Part shown: positions 15,482 to 24,622 of the stretch, in pieces | How positions within the stretch are numbered: position 1 is the first letter of the stretch | Layout of the letters: every line of letters begins with the position of its first letter | Assembly (NCBI GenBank): GCA_030706605.1 | Contig: JAUZOE010000037.1 | Location: forward strand, 1-43,377 | Reading direction: 5' to 3' | Origin: Bacteroidota bacterium | GTDB taxonomy: Bacteria; Bacteroidota; Bacteroidia; Chitinophagales; Chitinophagaceae | Length of the DNA stretch: 43,377 nt | Made by a program: the position numbers and the translations under genes | The notes under the pieces: model-generated | Databases searched by the model: none | Told to the model about the DNA's origin: nothing | The model's input: the letters and a program-made list of their open reading frames with translations, nothing else

Positions 15482-18400
15482 TTAAAATATGGCTCTTAAT
15501 GAGGCCCGGCCTGTATGTACCACCGGATTGCTCCCCGGCTTTCTTCCTTCATATTGCAAATTGAGTTCTATATTACCGGCAAGCCGCTTGGTAAGTTCCA
15601 GGTTCCATAGATAATTTTTGCCCGGCAATAATCCATCTAATAAAATATACCCAACCGTACTATTGGCATCGCCTGTAAAATTAATATTGTTGAAAGAAAA
15701 TCTCCCGTTGATGGTACTGTTAGAAAGTACGTTGTATTTTACTTCTGCGGCAAGCTCATTATTGATAGCTTTCTCCATTAGGGCAATTTTATTTTTACGG
15801 GTATCATGTGTATAAATCAGGCTTACCCGAAAATCGCTTTTATAAATATAACTCACTGAAGGCTCTGTGGATACTTCATCTACCAGGTAATTGCGGTTGG
15901 CAAATGAAGGCGTGGTCAATTGATTACGGATAAATTGATTGGTGAGCGAGGTGGTAATGGAACGATTTAAATTCCACCTTCCTTTTAGAGTCAGGTTGCG
16001 GCGCGAATTACTTTCAAATCCATAATTCAATAACGCTTTATTGTTGTTCAGCCGGTGCGTGAGATCGAGCCCCCACTTGGCACTGGTACGATTAAAATAA
16101 ATAGTATTGGACAAAAAGGAAGTTAAAGTAATCAGCGAAGTATCTACCAGTTTACCAAATGGGTTAAATTCGAATGATCCGTTTGAAATATCTTTTTTAT
16201 TTACCTGCAGCGAAGAAGTGGTACTGAACTTCCCGATAAATTTCGCAAAGCGGCTGTTTACAGTATTTGAGATAAGAGATGCCGGGTTCAGGTTAAGGTT
16301 GTAATTGAACTGGATATAATTGGCCTTTACATAATCATTGGTAGGGGTAAAAACCCGTATCCATCTTTTTTGATCCTGGAAAACGGCTACTTCAAATTCA
16401 TTGAGCTGTGGTATGCCATCATTGTTATAATCAATCCAGGTATAATATCCCTGCCCCGCAGGCACTTCCAGGTAAGTATATTGTCTTTTCTGTTCCTGGC
16501 CCGATCCCAGCTCGTATAATACACTTCCCCTCAAAAAACCTTTCCATTCATTCACGGCATATTCTGCACGGCCCAGCAGGCTTTCATCACTCTGCTGGTT
16601 AGAAATTCCTTTGGTTACCACATTCAGTTTGCGGTAGGTAAGGTTTAGCTTTAATTGTTGATGCTCATTTTTCAACAATTCGGTAGTTAGCCCAATATTC
16701 TGGCTCCTGTCGGCTGTGATCAAATTCTTTTGATAAGGTATTTTATCTTCCCGGGTAAAATAAGTGAGTCCCCAACGGTTTGGTTTGGCATCGGAAGATT
16801 TTACATACACCTTCCACTGGTTAAAAGCAAAACTAATAGGCATCAAGGTATCAGAAACCTTATTCAGTTGTTGATTATTTTCAGAAGAATAGCCCCCCCC
16901 GATCTTTATATTATTCAGCCCGGGAAATTTCCGGAACAAATCAATTGAGGGCCTCAGGTACGATCCTTTCTGCACCGAACTGTTGATATGGGTAATAATA
17001 AACTGGTTGGTAAAATTCCAACCTTTTATTTCCATCTTATTGTCAATTGAATTCCTGATGCCGCGATACTGATCGCTACGGTCATAATTAGTGAATTGAT
17101 ATTTTAAATAATTACTTTGCTTATCAGATAATTGCATAGAAGCATTCACCAGGTTTTCTGTAGCAGCAGGCGCATTAAACGGAAGGCTCCAGTCCCGGTT
17201 AAATTCTACATTGCGTAATGCTTCAATTGGCTTAAATCTATCCTGCACATATTCGTATCCAACGGCTGTTTGCAACACCAGTCCCGGTTTTATATTTTTA
17301 AAAACATCGTTCTGCATTACATAATCCACCTTGGCAGCCGCGCCTTTATCATTCTGTTTATCTATTGAAGAAAAAGTATTGACATCATAATTACTAAAGG
17401 CCACTTCGGCTTTGATAGAAGATTTGGCATTAAAAAAATATTGGGCCGCCGTAGTGATCACCTGTTGTTTTTTGGGAGTGATCAATAAAATAACCGGGTC
17501 CCAATCGCCCTGCCGCACGCCATTCACAGGCTGTATCCATGAAAACACCCGGCCATTGGCATTTCCATCATTTACGATTACATAATTCCCCTTGCCCGTT
17601 CCCACATTGGTAAACGACAGATTGTATAACTGGTCGTTGGCGTTGGTTGAATGTACATAAATGCTGTCGTGAATGCCATTGTATAATGTGTCTATCTTTT
17701 TATAAAGAATGGTATTGATCGAAAACGTATCGGGCGTGGCATTGGGATAGGTAGCACTGTCAATGTTAGATCCTATCTGCGATAAATATTGTTTTTGTTC
17801 TGTGGTAAGCGTTTGATTGATCGAGGAGTTTTTGGCATCTGCATTGGAATAAACGCCGACGCTCAGTTTTAATTTATTATTAATATTGACCTCATCATTG
17901 GCATAGATCATTGAATTGAGAAAATTCCTGTCAGAATATTCAAATTCCACCTGTATCCTGCTGTCTTTGGTAATTAAACGTTTAACGGTAAAGGTTATTT
18001 CAGCAGTATTGTAATTAATAATGTAATCCTGGTCTTCGCCACGGGTTAATAATTGCCCGTCAATATAAACTTTTTCTGTACCGGCAAGTACCGTAAAATA
18101 CAATTCGTTATTGGCGCCTGTAAGCCGGTAGGGGCCCTGGTTACCTTCCAGGGGAGTAATTACATTCCTGGTAAATTTGCCTTTGGCAATAGCGCCGCTG
18201 AACAAAAACGAATTGCTGACATTCTTATTGATCTTATTGTCGGTGATAAATGAAGTTCCCTGTAATCTTTTATAAAAATTGAGAAAATAATTCTGGCTTT
18301 GCCTCACATCAATATCGCCAAAGTTAGCCTGCCATCCATGCTTCTTTATCTGCATATAAATTTTATCAAAATCCTGTAGGTTCTGCGTATTGCCTTCCGG

Positions 18401-18958
18401 CTGTATAGGCAGGGTGTTATCACTGATCGCAGCCGTTAGTTCCAGGCTGTCGCCAATAAAACCATTCAACTGCAGGTTGAGGGTAGAGTTGATAACGGCA
18501 TCCTGGTTGTTTCCAAATGAAATGCCCCGGCCAAAGCTTCCGTTATAATCAATATTGCCAAAATCAATTATTTTATTTTCAAATACCTTATTGGTAAAGA
18601 CATAAGGACTCTCTACCGAAAAATTGAACCGGATGCTATCGAAATTAAAATGCCTGGTAATGGAATTAAGCCGGTAAGGGAAAACCCGGTAAGTAATCAA
18701 TACACTGTCTGGCAATTGGGTTGGCTTCTTCCAGACTAATAATGAATTTACATAATCGAGACTGTAAGCAGCCGAAGGCACCCCGTTGATGATCACTGTA
18801 TTAGGGATGATGCTGTTGCTGTCGAGACGTAACGGGTTTAAGTGAGTAGAAATGATTTTGCTGCGGAGATTAGAAAGCGATCCGGGATTCTTTTGAGAAA
18901 AGCCATCAGCAATAAAAAACAGACACAGAATAAAGAGATATAGTTTCCCCGTTTGCAA
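15482..18958 (-). CDS. Large outer-membrane beta-barrel protein, function unknown
   Basis: A 1158-residue exported protein (signal peptide about 1-21, ending GFSQ). An N-terminal domain contains NTVIINGVPSAAYSLDYVN, a type of beta-sandwich seen in surface proteins. At about 285-345 there is a GTEKVYIDGQLLTRGEDQDY segment followed by INYNTAEITFT and RIQVEFEYSD, which resembles SprA-type strands. The remaining two thirds alternate polar and aromatic residues as in a big barrel, ending in Phe (RASLRAIF), the usual outer-membrane assembly signal. It is distinct from TonB receptors, with no plug or carboxypeptidase-like domain. No operon partner is evident; a role in surface export or assembly is a guess from the SprA resemblance. 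Confidence 0.75.
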   Translation of the reverse strand: MQTGKLYLFILCLFFIADGFSQKNPGSLSNLRSKIISTHLNPLRLDSNSIIPNTVIINGVPSAAYSLDYVNSLLVWKKPTQLPDSVLITYRVFPYRLNSITRHFNFDSIRFNFSVESPYVFTNKVFENKIIDFGNIDYNGSFGRGISFGNNQDAVINSTLNLQLNGFIGDSLELTAAISDNTLPIQPEGNTQNLQDFDKIYMQIKKHGWQANFGDIDVRQSQNYFLNFYKRLQGTSFITDNKINKNVSNSFLFSGAIAKGKFTRNVITPLEGNQGPYRLTGANNELYFTVLAGTEKVYIDGQLLTRGEDQDYIINYNTAEITFTVKRLITKDSRIQVEFEYSDRNFLNSMIYANDEVNINNKLKLSVGVYSNADAKNSSINQTLTTEQKQYLSQIGSNIDSATYPNATPDTFSINTILYKKIDTLYNGIHDSIYVHSTNANDQLYNLSFTNVGTGKGNYVIVNDGNANGRVFSWIQPVNGVRQGDWDPVILLITPKKQQVITTAAQYFFNAKSSIKAEVAFSNYDVNTFSSIDKQNDKGAAAKVDYVMQNDVFKNIKPGLVLQTAVGYEYVQDRFKPIEALRNVEFNRDWSLPFNAPAATENLVNASMQLSDKQSNYLKYQFTNYDRSDQYRGIRNSIDNKMEIKGWNFTNQFIITHINSSVQKGSYLRPSIDLFRKFPGLNNIKIGGGYSSENNQQLNKVSDTLMPISFAFNQWKVYVKSSDAKPNRWGLTYFTREDKIPYQKNLITADRSQNIGLTTELLKNEHQQLKLNLTYRKLNVVTKGISNQQSDESLLGRAEYAVNEWKGFLRGSVLYELGSGQEQKRQYTYLEVPAGQGYYTWIDYNNDGIPQLNEFEVAVFQDQKRWIRVFTPTNDYVKANYIQFNYNLNLNPASLISNTVNSRFAKFIGKFSTTSSLQVNKKDISNGSFEFNPFGKLVDTSLITLTSFLSNTIYFNRTSAKWGLDLTHRLNNNKALLNYGFESNSRRNLTLKGRWNLNRSITTSLTNQFIRNQLTTPSFANRNYLVDEVSTEPSVSYIYKSDFRVSLIYTHDTRKNKIALMEKAINNELAAEVKYNVLSNSTINGRFSFNNINFTGDANSTVGYILLDGLLPGKNYLWNLELTKRLAGNIELNLQYEGRKPGSNPVVHTGRASLRAIF

Positions 18959-19294
18959 GCAGTAGGATTTTAGAAAACATTAAAATTAACTGATTTTAGG
19001 GATTTGCTGCCAAACGACATTGTTTTAATATACCCACAGAAAACCCGGTAACCCCATAAAAACGATTGAAAGCAGTAGTTAGTATATGAATGCCATTATA
19101 TCGGGATTGTATTGAAGATAATGGAAAATGGATGACACTGTATATTTGAAAGTCAAATTGTTTTTTCCTTCCCAGGTAATGTTGCGGAGAAAATTTCAAT
19201 AAGATTTAATAAATGCTTTCTTTAATTCAACAGTAGAATAAACAGGTATTATTGATTAACCTTTATCTCTATTACACATTTTACTGAATTTAGT
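18959..19294. other. Intergenic spacer without clear features
   Basis: These 336 bases lie between the Crp/Fnr-type gene and the large barrel-protein gene, both on the minus strand. They should contain the promoter of the barrel gene, but no TAnnTTTG box stood out. A 67-codon minus-strand frame at 18996-19199 has no signal peptide, domain or other support. Confidence 0.4.
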
Positions 19295-19984
19295 CTACTC
19301 AATTAATTTTTCAAGTTTTGCTTCTTTTAAAATTGCAATATCCTTTCCTGATAAACGAACAACCTTTTCATGCTCCAATTCTGTAATCATCCTGAAAAAT
19401 GTTTCGTAAGTAGTACCTGCGTAAGAGGCGAGGTCCTGCTTGGTTAAAGTTATATTTATGTATCCTTCCAGGTTCTGACCAAAATCCCTTTTCAACATTA
19501 AAAGGGTTTCGGCAACGCGTGCTTTTACATCTAAGTGGACAAGGTTTCCGATTCTTCTTTCGGCAAGTTGAAGTTCATTAGCATACAATTGCATAAGTGT
19601 ATAGGTAAGCCCCGGATTCACCTGCAACGAAGTCTCAAAGAAAGCTGTATCTATAAAACAAAGGATCACTTCATCCAGGGCAGTTGCCGACACGGGGTAC
19701 ACTTTCTGGTTTCCCAATCCCCTGTATCCAATAATGTCTCCTTCTTGTGCAAAATGTAAAATAAGTTGTTTTGCTTCACCCCATTTTCTATGCACTTTAA
19801 CGCGGCCCTTAAATAAAAAATAAATCCCATTTACAGGATCTCCTTCTTCGAAGATTTTTTGACCTTTTTTAATAACGATGTTTTGCTTATGAGTTTCTAT
19901 TGCCGGCATCCAATGCTTCAAACAATTCCTGCACAGAAAACATGATTTCAGATTGCAAAGATTCCCTTTTTTCATAGTGTACAA
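19295..19984 (-). CDS. Crp/Fnr-family regulator with N-terminal cysteines
   Basis: A 229-residue regulator. Residues about 35-130 form the cyclic-nucleotide-binding-type beta-roll (KGQKIFEEGDPVNGIYFLFK, then EGDIIG). A long dimer helix follows, then the winged helix (about 175-225) with TKQDLASYAGTTYETFFRM; the Glu and Arg of the recognition helix (YETFFR) are those that read TGA half-sites in FNR/CRP proteins. Cys10, Cys15, Cys18 and Cys21 near the start resemble the FNR Fe-S cluster region, so oxygen or redox sensing is possible, though the spacing differs from E. coli FNR. It is divergent from the ClC gene. A start at Met4 is an alternative. Confidence 0.88.
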   Translation of the reverse strand: MYTMKKGNLCNLKSCFLCRNCLKHWMPAIETHKQNIVIKKGQKIFEEGDPVNGIYFLFKGRVKVHRKWGEAKQLILHFAQEGDIIGYRGLGNQKVYPVSATALDEVILCFIDTAFFETSLQVNPGLTYTLMQLYANELQLAERRIGNLVHLDVKARVAETLLMLKRDFGQNLEGYINITLTKQDLASYAGTTYETFFRMITELEHEKVVRLSGKDIAILKEAKLEKLIE

Positions 19985-20058
19985 AATTTTTTAAATACAA
20001 CTTAATTTAGTTTAAATAATATCATATTACCATAAATTTACTAAAACTAGCCATAAAA

Positions 20059-20074
20059 TATGATATAAATCATA
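20059..20074. promoter_or_regulatory. FNR-box-like dyad before the ClC gene
   Basis: TATGAT, four bases, ATCATA form a perfect inverted repeat containing TGAT-N4-ATCA, close to the FNR consensus TTGAT-N4-ATCAA. It lies in the 121-base gap between the Crp/Fnr-type gene and the ClC gene. The site nearly abuts the putative -7 box at 20073-20080, so binding there would more likely repress the ClC gene. Confidence 0.55.
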
Positions 20075-20080
20075 CTTTTG
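20073..20080 (+). promoter_or_regulatory. Putative -7 box of the ClC gene
   Basis: TACTTTTG fits the TAnnTTTG consensus, 26 bases before the ATG. No good -33 TTG is present at the usual distance, as is often so for factor-dependent promoters. Confidence 0.45.
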
Positions 20081-20105
20081 CGTCAAATAAGATCAGAACC
20101 CATTC

Positions 20106-22001
20106 ATGAAAAAATATGAAAGACCTGAAAATGGAATCCCTATTTCAATTTCACTACAGTCCACTCTTGAAGCAGAAAGTATTTCGCAGTATGTACCTGT
20201 TCATAAAAAGCGGTTACTTACCGTGTCGTTGCTATCTGTTTTTGTAGCGGCTATTATCAGCTTTATCGCAAAATTCCTCATTTATTTAATTTACTTTATC
20301 ACCAATATCTCCTTTTATGGAAAATGGTCATTATCACATTCGACTCCGACAAATAATTCACTCGGCATATTGGTGATTGTTATCCCGGTAATAGGTGGAA
20401 TTATTGTTGGATTCATGGCCCTTTATGGCTCCAAAGGCATCAGGGGACATGGCATTCCCGAAGCAATGGAACAAATTTTAACCAATCAAAGTAAAATAAA
20501 ACCAACCATTACTTATCTAAAACCGATTTCATCAGCTATTGCCATTGGCACAGGTGGGCCTTTCGGAGCTGAGGGACCTATTATTGCCACGGGCGGTGCG
20601 TTAGGCAGTACACTTGGCCAATTATTAAAAATTACGCATAACGAAAGAAAAATATTACTGGCTGCAGGCTCTACTGCAGGAATGGCGGCCATATTCGGAA
20701 GTCCCGTTGCAGCCATTTTTTTAGCAATTGAATTATTACTTTTTGAGTTCTCCCCACGTTCAATTATTCCTGTATCCCTGGCCTGTATAACCGGAGCTGC
20801 AGGACATCATTTATTATTTGGAACCGGCCCTGTTTTCGCAATGAGTACATTTATCGAACCACCCACCAATACCTCACTTGCTGCCTATAGTGTGATGGGC
20901 ATCTTGATTGGTTTCTTTTCTATAGGCGTTACAAAAATGGTTTATCTCATTGAAGACGGATTTGAAAAGCTGCCCGTGCATTGGATGTGGTGGCCTGCTA
21001 TCGGGGGATTAGCAGTTGGCATAATCGGATATTTTTCTCCGCGTACTTTGGGCGTAGGATACAGCAACATAACGGATATACTCGATGGCAACATGACTCT
21101 GCAAATAGTTTTCAGTTTATGCCTGTTGAAATTTATTTCGTGGGCCATTGCGCTGGGCAGCGGTACTTCGGGAGGAACCCTTGCTCCTTTACTTACCATT
21201 GGCGGCGCTATGGGTGCATTGTTTGGAAGTGTTATACTTTATATTTTTCCTTCATCAGGAGTTACCTTGCCATTAGCCGCACTGGTAGGAATGTCAGCTT
21301 TATTTGCCGGAGCATCAAGGGCATTTTTAACGTCTATCATTTTTGCTCTGGAAACCACTAACCAGTCAAATGCATTATTACCACTGCTGGCAACTTGTGG
21401 TTCTTCTTATTTTGTTTCCTACTTTTTAATGGACAGTACGATCATGACAGAAAAAATTTCCCGCAGGGGTGTAAAAACGCCTGATTCTTTTGAGCCCGAT
21501 ATCCTGGAAAAAATTACGGTTGAACCTGTAATGGAAAAAAACGGATTGATCATTAGTGAAGATAATAGCGTTGGTGAAGTAATCGACTGGCTTAATAAGG
21601 AACCGGAATATAATAATAATTACTTTATCGTGTCTAATGAAAAGGGGGAATACAAAGGGATAGTAAGTTCGTCAAATTTGTTTAGCAGTATTCATCAACC
21701 TGGTAAATTAATCGGTGTACTTATCAGGAGAAAATATATTTCCGTTTTCATTGATAGTAGTTTACGGAAAGCTGTAGAATTAATGGCCGAGGAAAACATA
21801 GACGTTTTGCCTGTATTGTCTAAAACGGGTAATAATGTTATTGGTATAGTATCATATAAAAATATAATAGCCTGCTACAAACAAGGTATGGATGAACATT
21901 TAAAAAAATATCCTGACATTTCATTAAAGAGAAGAGGCTTGAAACTATTGGTAAAAGGGCAAAGAATCATCAGCAGTTGGAAAGCTAAAGAAGAAGGGTA
22001 A
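20106..22001 (+). CDS. ClC-family chloride channel/antiporter with CBS domains
   Basis: A 631-residue inner-membrane protein. The ClC pore motifs are present: GHGIPE at 114-119, GGPFGAEGP at 150-158 with the gating Glu156, and GSGTSGGTLAP at 351-361. About ten to twelve helices span residues 35-440. The C-terminal part (about 455-605) has two CBS motifs, VEPVMEKNGLIISEDNSVGE and KYISVFIDSSLRKAVELMAE, which sense nucleotides in this family. The Ser that binds anion in the first motif of the E. coli protein (GSGIP) is His here. A second Glu in AIFLAIELL is a candidate for the internal proton Glu, so H+/Cl- exchange is possible. It is convergent with the ABC ATPase and preceded by an FNR-like dyad. 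Confidence 0.92.
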   Translation: MKKYERPENGIPISISLQSTLEAESISQYVPVHKKRLLTVSLLSVFVAAIISFIAKFLIYLIYFITNISFYGKWSLSHSTPTNNSLGILVIVIPVIGGIIVGFMALYGSKGIRGHGIPEAMEQILTNQSKIKPTITYLKPISSAIAIGTGGPFGAEGPIIATGGALGSTLGQLLKITHNERKILLAAGSTAGMAAIFGSPVAAIFLAIELLLFEFSPRSIIPVSLACITGAAGHHLLFGTGPVFAMSTFIEPPTNTSLAAYSVMGILIGFFSIGVTKMVYLIEDGFEKLPVHWMWWPAIGGLAVGIIGYFSPRTLGVGYSNITDILDGNMTLQIVFSLCLLKFISWAIALGSGTSGGTLAPLLTIGGAMGALFGSVILYIFPSSGVTLPLAALVGMSALFAGASRAFLTSIIFALETTNQSNALLPLLATCGSSYFVSYFLMDSTIMTEKISRRGVKTPDSFEPDILEKITVEPVMEKNGLIISEDNSVGEVIDWLNKEPEYNNNYFIVSNEKGEYKGIVSSSNLFSSIHQPGKLIGVLIRRKYISVFIDSSLRKAVELMAEENIDVLPVLSKTGNNVIGIVSYKNIIACYKQGMDEHLKKYPDISLKRRGLKLLVKGQRIISSWKAKEEG

Positions 22002-22037
22002 CTGTTCCTGGGGGTGAATTTTCTTCGTTTCCTTCCT

Positions 22038-22072
22038 AACCTTGGGCTCAGTGCTGCTTGCAGAACAAGGTT
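22038..22072. terminator. Hairpin between ClC and ABC genes
   Basis: AACCTTG (22038-22044) pairs perfectly with CAAGGTT (22066-22072), with a possible inner stem around GCTGC/GCAG. It lies between two convergent stops, as expected for a shared terminator, but lacks a long T run. Confidence 0.45.
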
Positions 22073-22087
22073 GAATAGGCTCCTCCA

Positions 22088-22780
22088 TCAGACTCTGAAA
22101 TAATCCTCCAACTCAGTCAGAGTATCTGAGGATGTCTGAAAGTCTTTAATGATCAATCCTTTTTCCATCAGCAAAATACGTGTACACACTTCCGTTATAT
22201 GATTGAGATCGTGGCTGCTGATAAGAATGATCATTGGTTTCTTTTTATTTAATTCCCTCACCATTTGTATCAATCTTATTTGAGAGGAAGGGTCAAGATT
22301 GGCAAATGGCTCATCAAGAATCATTATATCCGGGTCCTGTATCAAGCACGCGGCAATACCTACCTTAAACTGGTTTCCTTTTGAAAGATCCCGGATGTAT
22401 TTGCCACTTTTTAAAACATATCCGTCAAAAAAAGCCGTTAACCCTGAAAGCATTTCGTCAACATTCGCCCTGGTGCGGTTGTGTAATTTTCCTACAAAAT
22501 AAAAATACTCTTCGGGTGTCAGGTAAGGAATTAAAAAGCCTTCATCGATATAGGAGGCTGTATAATTTTTCCAATCTTCATTTTTTGAAATATCTTTTTC
22601 ATTTGATAATACTTCACCACGATCAGGTTTTACCAAATCAAGAATTAACCTGAATAATGTTGTTTTTCCTGCACCATTATTACCAACCAAACCAATAATT
22701 CCATTCCTGATTTCAAGTTGTGCAATATCAACAGCGATTTTGCGGCTATACGTTTTTAGAAGATTATTTATGGTTATCAT
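22088..22780 (-). CDS. ABC transporter ATP-binding protein
   Basis: A 230-residue single ATPase domain. Walker A GNNGAGKTT is at 33-41, the signature LSKGN at 132-136 (in place of LSGGQ), Walker B IMILDE at 152-157 and the switch His at 190 (ISSHDLNH). It lies 47 bases downstream of the DUF5687 membrane gene on the same strand, so the two likely form one exporter-type complex in the inner membrane. The Lys in the signature motif resembles the export-type subfamily. The substrate is unknown. Confidence 0.93.
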   Translation of the reverse strand: MITINNLLKTYSRKIAVDIAQLEIRNGIIGLVGNNGAGKTTLFRLILDLVKPDRGEVLSNEKDISKNEDWKNYTASYIDEGFLIPYLTPEEYFYFVGKLHNRTRANVDEMLSGLTAFFDGYVLKSGKYIRDLSKGNQFKVGIAACLIQDPDIMILDEPFANLDPSSQIRLIQMVRELNKKKPMIILISSHDLNHITEVCTRILLMEKGLIIKDFQTSSDTLTELEDYFRV

Positions 22781-22827
22781 TTTCTCATTCCTAATTTAAT
22801 ATTTTTGTTTATTTCTAATTTCCTCCA

Positions 22828-24303
22828 CTACTTCTCCCTAAACCCTTCCAGCATTTTATATTTATTCTTTTGAAACTGAATCACTATTTTATCAAGCCAC
22901 CAATCCTGCATTATAAAACAAATTAATCCTAAAATGCCAAGGGCTGCTATTCCACTCCATGCATTAATCAACAATACAAAAGGTAAATAAATAGCGACAC
23001 CTATCACCAGGATAATAAGAGAATACAACCATTGCGCAGCACCGATTCCCTGGTAATTAAAAGTAGCACCTTTGCTAAGATCTATTCCTTTATAACTTCT
23101 TGTTCCGATAAAACAGGTGAGTACGGCATGAATACCGATATTAAAAAGCCACGTTGCAATTAATATAGGAATCAATTTCCAACTTATAAATCCATAAAGT
23201 AAACTAAGTAAAAATGAAATAGTGGAAAATATAATCAGCAGAAATAGTTTGCTTTTGATGTAAGTCTTTATTTGATTGTTTCCTGCCATCAATCCATCAA
23301 AATGGAGACTTTGCCATGCAAAAACAAATTGCCCGTAACTAATCATAAACATCGATGTTACTATGAACGAACCTAAAAGAAGTTGTCCAAACCTGTTTTT
23401 ATCCACGAATTCCGGCTTAAAAAACAGGAATCCATAAAAAAGAAAAATAGCAGAAAGCAGCAAAAGTGTGCGGGGCCTCTTATTTCGTAAAATCAGTTTA
23501 ATATCTATTGCCATCAGATCACCATAAGTGCCAAATCGCTGAAGCCAGTTATAATCGGCGGATTTTTTTTCTCCGGAAGATTTTTCCAAATTTTCAAGAT
23601 AAAAATTATTTCGTAAAAACCCGCTGTTATTATACCAGGAGGCAATTGCCATTGATAAAAATACAATGCAAAAAGTTGGCACCTTTATAACGAAAGTAAA
23701 AAGAGAAACAGACCAGTTTCTCAATGAAAATATCTGGAAATAATCGGCCAGGATTACCAAAATAATCGCAAGAAAAAAACCAATAAGCCACCATTGACTT
23801 AAAATCGTTTTTCTTTTGATAAACAATACCAGGAAGTGATTAAAAAAAGCCAGGCTAAAAATACTTATGACCATGACAAGGGAAATCATTGAGCCGTATT
23901 TTCCCCCAATGACTGAAATAATAAAAGGTAAAAATATAAATAAGGGTAAGAATATAAATATAGAGAAAAGAGAGCGCACGTTTAAGAACCGAACCAATTT
24001 ATTGCGCCTGATATTTTGAGTCAGGTAAGGCAGAACTGCAAGAGTTGGCAGATCCTGCATGATAAAACGCATAATAATATCAAAAGAAAAATAATAAAGA
24101 ATTAGGCCTAGGAAAACAGGGATTACCTCATGCCCATGCGATACTTCTGATAATATCTTATCCAAAGAAAATCCCAGGAAAATAGCCACCCCAGAAAGGT
24201 ACAACACAAAAAAACCGATTATTATTTGCATGGCCACATTTCTTCCGGCACTGCGGCTTCGCCAAAAAGATTTCCACTGATGTTGTAATAGAGTATAAAT
24301 CAA
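22828..24303 (-). CDS. DUF5687-family ABC membrane subunit
   Basis: A 491-residue polytopic protein with roughly ten to twelve hydrophobic segments and a cytosolic N-terminus LLQHQWKSFWRSRSAGRN, the hallmark start of the DUF5687 family in Bacteroidota. A polar loop (LEKSSGEKKSADYNW, about residue 240) divides two halves. It is the first gene of a two-gene operon with the ABC ATPase. The family is thought to be the permease partner; what it moves is not known. Confidence 0.85.
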   Translation of the reverse strand: MIYTLLQHQWKSFWRSRSAGRNVAMQIIIGFFVLYLSGVAIFLGFSLDKILSEVSHGHEVIPVFLGLILYYFSFDIIMRFIMQDLPTLAVLPYLTQNIRRNKLVRFLNVRSLFSIFIFLPLFIFLPFIISVIGGKYGSMISLVMVISIFSLAFFNHFLVLFIKRKTILSQWWLIGFFLAIILVILADYFQIFSLRNWSVSLFTFVIKVPTFCIVFLSMAIASWYNNSGFLRNNFYLENLEKSSGEKKSADYNWLQRFGTYGDLMAIDIKLILRNKRPRTLLLLSAIFLFYGFLFFKPEFVDKNRFGQLLLGSFIVTSMFMISYGQFVFAWQSLHFDGLMAGNNQIKTYIKSKLFLLIIFSTISFLLSLLYGFISWKLIPILIATWLFNIGIHAVLTCFIGTRSYKGIDLSKGATFNYQGIGAAQWLYSLIILVIGVAIYLPFVLLINAWSGIAALGILGLICFIMQDWWLDKIVIQFQKNKYKMLEGFREK

Positions 24304-24622
24304 AAAGTAGCTTTGAAATGGGAAGATAAAAATAAAATGCTGCTTTTAAAAAATAATTCCCCAGCCAACTGACAAAAGTTCAGAATTTTCGTTTTCTTAT
24401 AACTTCTAAGTAAATATTTCCAATCTATCCATAGCGAGCTATGCTATTGGTAAGTTTGTGATCAATAAGGTCAAAAATGTTTTAATTTTGTAATAAGAAA
24501 GATCAATATTTGCGAAAAGCACAGTCATTTTCTTTTAAATAATTCCCATAAGAAAATGATCATTTAATGCATTTAAAAATACCAGGTAAAATATTATTAA
24601 TAGAATTCTTAAATCAAATTTC
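24304..24622. other. Divergent promoter region between DUF5687 gene and barrel-protein gene
   Basis: No gene is present in these 319 bases. An imperfect dyad lies at 24429-24450 (CCATAGC ... GCTATTGG). At 24483-24490, TAATTTTG fits the -7 consensus for the plus-strand gene, with TTTG at 24455-24458, a spacing slightly longer than usual. Nothing clear was seen for the minus-strand operon. Confidence 0.4.

Noticed and set aside
18996-19199. 67-codon minus-strand frame before the large barrel gene
   Set aside because: No signal peptide or domain, and the spacer shows no coding character.
24429-24450. Imperfect dyad before the PorT-like gene as an operator
   Set aside because: It occurs once and is imperfect, so it is only mentioned within the intergenic entry.
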